Positions 23,241-30,401 of a stretch of DNA of 35,673 bases are shown here, piece by piece (positions within the stretch are counted from its first letter, which is position 1; the number at the start of each line of letters is the position of its first letter). A model generated the notes under the pieces. That model made no database searches. It was not told the DNA's origin and saw nothing but the letters and a program-made list of their open reading frames with translations. Source of the DNA: Lachnospiraceae bacterium (GTDB lineage Bacteria; Bacillota; Clostridia; Lachnospirales; Lachnospiraceae); assembly GCA_017634355.1 (NCBI GenBank), contig JAGBNO010000006.1:1-35673 (forward strand), in the 5' to 3' direction. A program made the position numbers and the translations under genes.

Positions 23241-24782
23241 CTAGCGCAATTGAGGAACTCTCTCAAAAATATACAAACCTATATTCTTATCGAATGAGAC
23301 CTGTTTCCAGCCATTTTTCAGTATCCCAAAATAAAGCTCCGGCGTGCCATTCATCACCTGATAGACATAAACTCTCTCTGCCTTTTCAAAACGCTCCGCT
23401 ATATCATCATCTTCATTGGATACGACGGAAATATCCGTTTCCCTGCCGCCCCTCTCCATATAATATTCTTCAAAGCCGTCGGCATTGGCCCTGTTGGTAT
23501 GTATGGCAAGAACAGCCTCCCCTGAGGCAAGGCCCTCCACTCCTCCCTCGGCATTAAGAACTGCATCCCTCACATTCCCGTAGGTATTGTCGAAGGGCGC
23601 ATCCACCTCTTCTTTCACGTCCACATAGTAATTCGGTGCGCCAAAATAGATAAGGAAGAATAAAATGACAGTTCCATAGACAATGCAGCCTTTCTCAGGA
23701 GAGGCTTTTAAGAAATTACCTATAACTGCGTCCAGTATATCCTCCATAAGGAGCGCAACAGAAAAAAGTGCGGCCGGCATCACCGACAGATAGTAGCGCA
23801 TGACAAAAATCCCGCCCGATGAAGAGATATGGGCACTGTAAATATAGTTGCCAAATATTATGCAGACAGGCATCAAGGCCAGCGAGAGCCTCGTAAACCC
23901 AAGCCCATAGTCGGGACGGCCTTTAAATATGCGCACCGCAGAGGAGATTACAGCCGCCAATATGGATATTATGAGCAGGACAAAAATGGTCTCGTCCTTA
24001 CTGACCAGATACCTGAAAGCCCTGGGGATGGATGCAAAAGTGGGGGCCTTAGGCCAGAAGGAGCTGAGGTCCATGGTCCTCTTTGATATCATCAGGATAA
24101 ACCAGGGAAAGAGACTGCCCCCTGCTATGAGATATGAAATGACGAACTTTCCCTGAATACGTTTTCTGAACCAGAGAATGCAGTCCGCGAGAAATAAATA
24201 TACTATTGTGATGCAGCCAAAATAATGGGACCACGCAAGTCCCACCATGGCCAGCCCAAGGATCAATATGTTCTTAAAAGAGCCTTCCGGGCTTTCATTC
24301 CTGCGTATGAAATACCTCCATAGCGTAAGTGCCGTGAAAAGGAGCCAAAATCCATGGCAGCGGAAGGTGAGGGAGCAGGAGTGCATTATTAGGGACGATA
24401 TGGTAAGGAGCATGGCCATTAAATACGCAAGCCTTTCTCCCCTAAGCTCTTTAGCCGCCTTTACGAGCACTACCAGGGCGACAGATGTGAGCAGCACCGT
24501 GAGTAGCCTCATCCAGCCTTCACCATAAGGCACGGCCCTGTACCACAGCGCCGCCAGAATAGGAAAGGCCGGAAGATTTGTCACTTCGCTGGTGAGGTAA
24601 TAGTCAATGATATGCCCAAAGGAATGTTTCTTTACAATAAAACCTATCTGTGACACTTCGTCCAGGGAAAAGTACTGCCTCCCCATGAAGCGCAGGGAAA
24701 ACAATAGCTGCAAAAGAAGCATTGAGCCACAAATTATCCAGAAGCGATGTTTACTTAAAAAAGCCTTTAATCTTACTACCAT
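23241..24782 (-). CDS. GT39-type membrane glycosyltransferase, paralogue 2
   Basis: 513 aa from the ATG at 24782, chosen because MVVRLKAFLSKHRFW aligns with the first residues of the paralogue at 7175-8692; an in-frame ATG at 24842 would overlap the previous gene by 11 nt and add 20 polar residues. There are about ten membrane segments, the acidic pair D41-E42 (FSLDEVSQIG) in the first outer loop, VTNLPAFPILAALWYR, and a soluble C-terminal part with EYYMERGGRETDIS. Like its paralogue it should use a lipid-linked sugar on the outer face. The two copies bracket the ligase and importer group, so they may add different sugars to one polymer. Confidence 0.75.
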   Translation of the reverse strand: MVVRLKAFLSKHRFWIICGSMLLLQLLFSLRFMGRQYFSLDEVSQIGFIVKKHSFGHIIDYYLTSEVTNLPAFPILAALWYRAVPYGEGWMRLLTVLLTSVALVVLVKAAKELRGERLAYLMAMLLTISSLIMHSCSLTFRCHGFWLLFTALTLWRYFIRRNESPEGSFKNILILGLAMVGLAWSHYFGCITIVYLFLADCILWFRKRIQGKFVISYLIAGGSLFPWFILMISKRTMDLSSFWPKAPTFASIPRAFRYLVSKDETIFVLLIISILAAVISSAVRIFKGRPDYGLGFTRLSLALMPVCIIFGNYIYSAHISSSGGIFVMRYYLSVMPAALFSVALLMEDILDAVIGNFLKASPEKGCIVYGTVILFFLIYFGAPNYYVDVKEEVDAPFDNTYGNVRDAVLNAEGGVEGLASGEAVLAIHTNRANADGFEEYYMERGGRETDISVVSNEDDDIAERFEKAERVYVYQVMNGTPELYFGILKNGWKQVSFDKNIGLYIFERVPQLR

Positions 24783-24831
24783 ATTAATATCTCTTTCCCC
24801 TGCAGCTCCTGTTCCATACCCTATCCCGGTA

Positions 24832-26394
24832 TTACTTTGCATTATCTCTGAACCTGATTATGAGCATATCATTAATCACTTTAATGGAACCCTCCGCCGG
24901 ATAGGCCGCCATATTCTTATATTCCTCTGTTTTCTCTATTTCTGCCCAGACAGCATGTTTCTCATCCCCCCTATAGGTGTTGAAATCATAGCCTAAAAAG
25001 TATTCGCAGAAACGCTCCAGCTGCGACTCATTATTCACCACATGGGTATTGAGGGACCCCCTCAATACGCCCACAGACTCCATTATGGGGTCTAAGCTGT
25101 CAGGATAGTTCTCATCCAGGATTGCCTTTTCAGCACCCATGGTCACGACGGGCATGCCATAGTGATAGCCCTCCGTCTCCTCTATCCTGTAAACAAGCCT
25201 GGTGGCGGCAGAGAAATTCGCCATGAGGTCTAGCTGCAGCTTCATATAGAATGTATTTGCAATCAGAAAACCCTCATAAGCAATTATCAGAACTGAAGCC
25301 ATGCAGATAATATTTATATACCTGCCCCATTTAATTTTAGACAAATCAGGCAATATGGATACTAACAGGATATATGGAGCTATAAGGGACAGGTCAACCA
25401 CTTCCCCCATCCATTTCTGGCCCCCGCTCATGACGTAGATCATCTTCAGCATAAAGGGCATCATGAATAGAAGGACAGCCGCTGAAATGCGCTGAAACCA
25501 TGTATATTCCTTCCGCAATGACTTGAATACCACAAATAATGCGATTCCCAAAAACACTATGGCATTGAAGACCACGAGATAGTGCCTGACTACAAAGCTC
25601 CCGTCCACAAAATAAAATCGGAGCGCCTGGCGGTATGCCTGCTTTGCGAAAAATATATATGTTCTTAAATCTATGCTGCCTATGTTATTTAAACCGGCAT
25701 AGTCTGTCATGGAAATATTAGTGGCTGTCTGTATAATCTTGGTCAAAATGGCATACAGCACAAGGGAAATGCCGGGAAGCAGCAGCGAACGCAGGCCTTT
25801 TTTTACTATGGCCTTTATATCCCTGGTCTCTTCAAGCAGCCATTTCATGGCATATATATATATCAGCGCAACTGCAAAGCACCAGTAGGACTGATATGTG
25901 CCGGCGGAAAGCGTCAGGATTATCACGCCTGCTATATCATATCCCAGTTTTTCCTTTGCAAAACACCAGGCCGCAGCCGATGAAAAAAGGATGGCTATGC
26001 AGTACTGGTCTGCAACAAAGAGATAGCCTATGGTAACGGTCATTGCGGGAAAACTTGCAAATACAAAAGATAGGGCAACTGTCTTCAGCGTCCCCTTAAT
26101 TTCCATCAGCTCTGCAATGAAGCATATAGCCACGGCAATGGATATGCATATAATAAACATATTTATGCCCGGAACACTTATCCTGCCGCCTATCCTGTCC
26201 AGCACGACCTTAAACCAGCGGCCCTGCTCTATGCGCCCTGGATCCGGCTCTGACATAAAAGCTTTTACCTCATCTCCATTTATCAATTTATTTGTATATG
26301 AATAAATATGGGTAAAGAACATGCATATAAATGTAATAAAAAACGTTTTTTTGTGTTTCTCTGCTATGCTTTTTATAGAAGAGCATAATTCCAT
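24832..26394 (-). CDS. GtrII-like membrane glucosyltransferase
   Basis: 520 aa from the ATG at 26394, which has GGGAGG 7 nt upstream. It is strongly hydrophobic (about 10-12 segments). GDEVKAFMSEPDPGRIEQGRW near the N-terminus, with acidic residues and GRW in the first outer loop, and TLSAGTYQSYW further on are characteristic of the glucosyltransferase GtrII family that moves a glucosyl residue from a polyprenyl carrier to O-antigen-like polymers. The soluble C-terminal part is about 110 aa. It stops just before the GT39 gene and may be translationally coupled to it. Sugar identity is family inference. Confidence 0.72.
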   Translation of the reverse strand: MELCSSIKSIAEKHKKTFFITFICMFFTHIYSYTNKLINGDEVKAFMSEPDPGRIEQGRWFKVVLDRIGGRISVPGINMFIICISIAVAICFIAELMEIKGTLKTVALSFVFASFPAMTVTIGYLFVADQYCIAILFSSAAAWCFAKEKLGYDIAGVIILTLSAGTYQSYWCFAVALIYIYAMKWLLEETRDIKAIVKKGLRSLLLPGISLVLYAILTKIIQTATNISMTDYAGLNNIGSIDLRTYIFFAKQAYRQALRFYFVDGSFVVRHYLVVFNAIVFLGIALFVVFKSLRKEYTWFQRISAAVLLFMMPFMLKMIYVMSGGQKWMGEVVDLSLIAPYILLVSILPDLSKIKWGRYINIICMASVLIIAYEGFLIANTFYMKLQLDLMANFSAATRLVYRIEETEGYHYGMPVVTMGAEKAILDENYPDSLDPIMESVGVLRGSLNTHVVNNESQLERFCEYFLGYDFNTYRGDEKHAVWAEIEKTEEYKNMAAYPAEGSIKVINDMLIIRFRDNAK

Positions 26395-26483
26395 GCCCTT
26401 ACCTCCCTTTTCTGCTTTGTTTATCATCAGTCCATATCCATTCTCTTACGAAACTGTCCTGATGTCTTTTTTTCAGAACTCGT

Positions 26484-28073
26484 TTATGGTTCAAGCTTTA
26501 CCCTTTCTATACGGCAGCAATGCTTCTTCCCAAGATCCGACTTTTCATAGCTTATACCTACAAGCAGCATATCACCCCCATATCCGTTCAGTACAGCTGG
26601 ATAATTCTTTTTCTTTATCTGTGATATGGCGCTTTCCACAGAATCATCGTATTTTAGTTCTACAAGCAATGCGGGCACATTCTCATACTTTTTTGGAATA
26701 TAAACTATGTCCGCATATCCTAACCCGCTATCCAGTTCCTCCAGTTTGATATAGCGGTCTCTGTAAGTAAACAGCGCAAGCTTTATCACCGCCCTGAGAG
26801 CCTGTTCATTATTATAATATTTCATTGAACTTTCTTCCATATGGACTTTTTGGAAAATATTGGCAGCCTTTTCTTCTTCCCCATTAAAGATAGCTGAAAA
26901 AAGCTCATCACACTCCTTCACCCTTTTAATGGTATCACCATGCTTTACCCCATGTATAGCATCCGCAAATTCCAGGGCTACTTCATTATTTGGTATGTGC
27001 ACTGAAGATTTATCTTCATCATAGCTCAAATATCCAAAATGGATGAGCATGGTCAGCACATCATCCGCCGTCCTGAATGATACAAGGTCATTCGCAAAAC
27101 CTGATACCTTCACGGGGATTTCAAGCCCTGCCAAAAGCTTTTCCGCCGAATCACCCAGGGAATCAAAGTCCATATTGATATAGTCCATAAGGCTATTTGC
27201 TGCGCCGGTCTCCCTCCAATATGACCTGAATGCATTGTTATAAGCCGCTTCCATTACTGAATTGATATTATATACAGCTATTTTCTTTTCTCCATAATTA
27301 AACTCATAGCCATTGTACCATTCCTTCATCTTCTCAAAGGAAACGCCATAGCTTTCGCATACATCCTTTACTTCCTCATCCAATAGTCCAATATATGGCG
27401 CATATTCTCCAGGGAACAGCATGGAATATTCCCTGAATTCTGAGATAGCTGACTGGGAACCGTCTTTCTTTATGGGCAATATCCCCGTCATATAGACCCC
27501 GGCAAAAACCTGCTTTGTGATCTGGCTTTTAAAAAGCGTCCTTAAAAGCTCCAGGTATTCATACTGCGCTTCTTCAGTGCAGTTTCTTAAGCGTATGGGG
27601 GCATCCCATTCATCTATAACCGCAATAAACTGCCTGCCTGAATGCCTGACCGCATTTATGAGGCACTCCTTCAGGTCTCCTTCCTTTGAGATATAGGGGA
27701 ATTCCTGAAAAAGCTCTCTCTTTAACACAGTGGCTATATTGCTGGCCAGTTCTCCTGGCCCGATCCCGCAAAAAAAGCCCGCTATGTCCAAAAAAAGCAC
27801 ATTGTATTTTTTAATATGCTCCCTATAGCTTATATCTTTTGATATTTTAAGGTCGCTAAAAAGGTCCTCCGAATCACAGCCTGTACTATAATATGCCGCC
27901 ACCATCTGGGCCGCATAGGATTTCCCGAAACGCCTCGCCCTGCTCACGCAGGACAGGCGGCGGTCTGTGCTGAGTGTCCTGTTGACCACGGACAAAAGGC
28001 CACTCTTATCCACATACTCACCTTTTCGTATCTCATTAAATCCCTCATTTCCAGGATTAATATATATGCCCAA
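26484..28073 (-). CDS. AAA-ATPase-like / PD-(D/E)XK nuclease-domain protein
   Basis: 529 aa from a TTG at 28073, which has AAAGGAGG 9 nt upstream and gives MGIYINPGNEGF, the normal opening of this family; a longer frame to an ATG at 28106 runs through that ribosome binding site. YVDKSGLL, the P-loop variant RRFGKS (47-52) and AVIDEWDAPIR (Walker B) belong to the AAA-ATPase-like domain. The C-terminus has a PD-(D/E)XK core with D455, E472-L-K474 and Q485. Dozens of such genes occur in Lachnospiraceae genomes and their function is not established. Placed between the kinase pair and the GtrII gene, it looks like a passenger in the glycan operon rather than a pathway member. Confidence 0.8.
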   Translation of the reverse strand: MGIYINPGNEGFNEIRKGEYVDKSGLLSVVNRTLSTDRRLSCVSRARRFGKSYAAQMVAAYYSTGCDSEDLFSDLKISKDISYREHIKKYNVLFLDIAGFFCGIGPGELASNIATVLKRELFQEFPYISKEGDLKECLINAVRHSGRQFIAVIDEWDAPIRLRNCTEEAQYEYLELLRTLFKSQITKQVFAGVYMTGILPIKKDGSQSAISEFREYSMLFPGEYAPYIGLLDEEVKDVCESYGVSFEKMKEWYNGYEFNYGEKKIAVYNINSVMEAAYNNAFRSYWRETGAANSLMDYINMDFDSLGDSAEKLLAGLEIPVKVSGFANDLVSFRTADDVLTMLIHFGYLSYDEDKSSVHIPNNEVALEFADAIHGVKHGDTIKRVKECDELFSAIFNGEEEKAANIFQKVHMEESSMKYYNNEQALRAVIKLALFTYRDRYIKLEELDSGLGYADIVYIPKKYENVPALLVELKYDDSVESAISQIKKKNYPAVLNGYGGDMLLVGISYEKSDLGKKHCCRIERVKLEP

Positions 28074-28191
28074 AGAATCCTGCCTCCTTTTGAAAAGAAG
28101 CTGCATACATACGATATTACCGGCTTACAGCAAATATTGTCCAAAAATAGCGTATATTAAAAAATTACTATATTTTCGCCAACATCCTGCT

Positions 28192-28944
28192 TTAACATCC
28201 AATAAGACATAATAGCCTTGAATAGATATTATCAAAGCTTAAGTCCTTTTGGGACAAAAAATCCATAATAAGCCTTTTGTCCAGGCGTAAACTGCTGTAT
28301 TTCTCCAGATATTTCCTATTTAGCGAAAAGCTGCCGCTGAAGGCCTTGGCAAATGCCCGGGATCTGTTTTTCTGAATGTCATTTTCAGGATCATATCTTT
28401 TATTTCCTATGAAAAGGCTTCTCCCGTTATCGAATATAGGGGCCGTCCTATATCCTTGTCCACCAGAAATAATCCCCAGATTATTAAAGTGCCTGTCCTC
28501 ATTCAATATAAGTTCATCCAGTAAAAAGGTATCGGCAAGATATGGCCTGATATCCAGACCGGTATACTTATCCACAAAGCTTACTACATATTCTATCGCA
28601 TCATCATAATCCATTCCGGATGTGACAAAGGCTAAATCCCTGCCAATTATGTTTTTATACAGCCGGTATAAGGTTATGTACGTTTCTCCATCCTTTAAAA
28701 AATTGCCACTTACGCAGCCTTTTTGTCCATTAATTATAATGGACTTATATGTGACAAAGTTTTCTTTTGAATAATGGCAGAGCCCAAGTATATTTGAAGC
28801 CAGTTCCTCGGCCTCTCCTTCCCCTCCGTAGGAGTCCAGCTTATACCACTTATTATTAAAAAAATACTTTATCTGTGTGCCATCGCTGGTGCCATCCGCC
28901 TGAACTATATACCTGTCATCTATTTCTATATATTCAAGGCTCAT
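28192..28944 (-). CDS. HipA-like kinase domain protein
   Basis: 250 aa, shorter than full HipA (about 440). WYKLDSYGGEGEAEELASNIL (33-53) corresponds to the nucleotide-binding segment. ILNEDRHFNNLGI holds the catalytic Asp150 and metal-binding Asn155, spaced as D309/N314 of E. coli HipA, and APIFDNGRSLF holds Asp172, equivalent to the second metal Asp. It therefore keeps the HipA/PI4K-like catalytic core but lacks the N-terminal subdomain. The ATG at 28944 overlaps the small partner gene by 11 nt and uses AAGGAAAGAGC inside that gene. No HTH HipB-like gene is adjacent. Family members phosphorylate proteins, such as tRNA synthetases; the target here is unknown. Confidence 0.72.
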   Translation of the reverse strand: MSLEYIEIDDRYIVQADGTSDGTQIKYFFNNKWYKLDSYGGEGEAEELASNILGLCHYSKENFVTYKSIIINGQKGCVSGNFLKDGETYITLYRLYKNIIGRDLAFVTSGMDYDDAIEYVVSFVDKYTGLDIRPYLADTFLLDELILNEDRHFNNLGIISGGQGYRTAPIFDNGRSLFIGNKRYDPENDIQKNRSRAFAKAFSGSFSLNRKYLEKYSSLRLDKRLIMDFLSQKDLSFDNIYSRLLCLIGC

Positions 28945-29329
28945 GCTCTTTCCTTTTCAGATCGCAAAAATGCAGGTCCTCCCCCTCAAACTTGAACCAT
29001 ATCTTATCCTGAACCATTCTCCCATGGGTCTTTTTACATATTTCAAAGGGATTATACTCTTCAACTCCTATTAGGCTCAATAACTTCCCTATATCCTTCC
29101 TGTTTTCGTCCCAGCACCTGTCCCTTATTATCCCGCCGAATTCATATCTTGTGATATCATCCTTATAAAATATCTGCTTAACCGGATGCAATATGTACCT
29201 GTCTATATGCACCATGGTTTCTCCTATATGGACAGACGTTACAACTTCATCCTCCCACATAAGAAGAAAATCAGGCATTATAGGAGAAGTCTCTTCCTCC
29301 GAAAAATCTTTATTTTGCTTCAGATCCAT
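28934..29329 (-). CDS. Small partner of the HipA-like kinase, family not recognised
   Basis: 131 aa, soluble and without signal peptide. I do not recognise a domain with certainty. It contains PDFLLMWEDEVVTSVHIGE, a Trp/Cys region (IIRDRCWDENRKDIGKLLSLIGV) and IWFKFEGEDLHF. The ATG at 29329 has AGGAA upstream and the stop overlaps the kinase start, so the two are made together. Its position and size recall HipS-like subunits that replace the missing N-terminal part of short HipT kinases, but I see no clear sequence match. It lies 7 nt after the GT2 gene and is probably transcribed with it. Confidence 0.7.
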   Translation of the reverse strand: MDLKQNKDFSEEETSPIMPDFLLMWEDEVVTSVHIGETMVHIDRYILHPVKQIFYKDDITRYEFGGIIRDRCWDENRKDIGKLLSLIGVEEYNPFEICKKTHGRMVQDKIWFKFEGEDLHFCDLKRKEHEP

Positions 29330-29336
29330 AGCTTTC

Positions 29337-30389
29337 CTACTCGTACTTTCTGACTATACACTGCCTTGCGGCCATTTCCAGCTTTTTGTACATAAACAGC
29401 GGCCCTACAGCCCCCTTTATTAAAAGCATGCCTGGAAAACCCAGCTCTTTCCATAAGCGTTTTTTTCTTAGGGATGAAAGCGCCGCCTTATAGGGTTCCC
29501 TCCCTATAAGCCTTAAATAATCCTTCTTCCTTAGGGCCATAGGATCGCTATTTTTTGGATGCAGATATAAAAGTTCCAGATACTCTCCCATGAGCACTTT
29601 CGCATATTTCAAATCCACTGCTTCCCGGAACTTTTCGCCCTTATTATATCTGAGGGTGAAGCCCCTGTATGCGGAAAGGGTTTTCTCCATAATGGAAACT
29701 ATATCAGGATTAAAGCGGTGGCTCACTGAAGTTCCTGATATACGGTAGTGATAGCCTAAATAAGACAGATAAGAAAAGGAGCTGCAGTGCTCTATTAGAT
29801 GCAGGCTGAAAACCGTATCCTGCCCCTTGGGAAGTCCCACAGGATAATGCAAACTATTATCCTCTATTATGCTGCGTTTAATGAGCTTACCCCAGGGCGC
29901 ACCCACATCTACCGGTCCCAGCCTCTTATCACCCCTTAAGACAGCCATTTCCAGGCTCTCCCTCTGCCAGATGCTTTTGTCGGACTTATATAGCACCCTG
30001 TGCATTTCCCTATTGGTATAATCAGTGGCATATCCAAAAAACAGAAGATCCACCGGCGACTGCTCCATGGTCCTAAGGACCTTTTCACAACAGTCTCTTT
30101 CCAGATAGTCGTCCGCATCAACAAACATTACATATTCGCCCCTGGCGGCTTTTAAGCCTTTATTCCTGGCTGCGCTCGTACCCTCGTTGGGACCTGAGAT
30201 AAGGGTCACATTTTCGTATTTTTCCGCACATTTTTTTGCCACGCTGTCACAGCCGTTAGTAGAGCCATCGTCTACGAGGATGATCTCTGTCATATCATAC
30301 AAGGTCTGGGAAACAAGGCTTTTCAGGCAATGTTTCAAATATGCTTTTTTTGCATTATATATTGGAACTATAATGGAAATCTTAGGCAT
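29337..30389 (-). CDS. Family 2 glycosyltransferase (GT-A)
   Basis: 350 aa. It opens with the classical KISIIVPIYNA, then VDDGSTNGCD (UDP-sugar binding), NEGTSAARNKGL and the metal site FVDADDYL. LPKGQDTVFSLHLI is the catalytic region. There is a moderately hydrophobic C-terminal helix pair, possibly for membrane association. AAGGTGG precedes the ATG at 30389. It lies 12 nt after the 787-aa membrane protein gene and directly before the small partner gene of the kinase. It adds a sugar to a lipid-linked or growing glycan; donor unknown. Confidence 0.88.
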   Translation of the reverse strand: MPKISIIVPIYNAKKAYLKHCLKSLVSQTLYDMTEIILVDDGSTNGCDSVAKKCAEKYENVTLISGPNEGTSAARNKGLKAARGEYVMFVDADDYLERDCCEKVLRTMEQSPVDLLFFGYATDYTNREMHRVLYKSDKSIWQRESLEMAVLRGDKRLGPVDVGAPWGKLIKRSIIEDNSLHYPVGLPKGQDTVFSLHLIEHCSSFSYLSYLGYHYRISGTSVSHRFNPDIVSIMEKTLSAYRGFTLRYNKGEKFREAVDLKYAKVLMGEYLELLYLHPKNSDPMALRKKDYLRLIGREPYKAALSSLRKKRLWKELGFPGMLLIKGAVGPLFMYKKLEMAARQCIVRKYE

Positions 30390-30401
30390 AGGCCACCTTT
30401 A

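Noticed and set aside
26484..28073. Restriction or phage-defence enzyme call for the AAA-PDDEXK protein
   Set aside because: No methyltransferase, specificity subunit or other defence gene is adjacent, and this family is multiplied in related genomes without known function.
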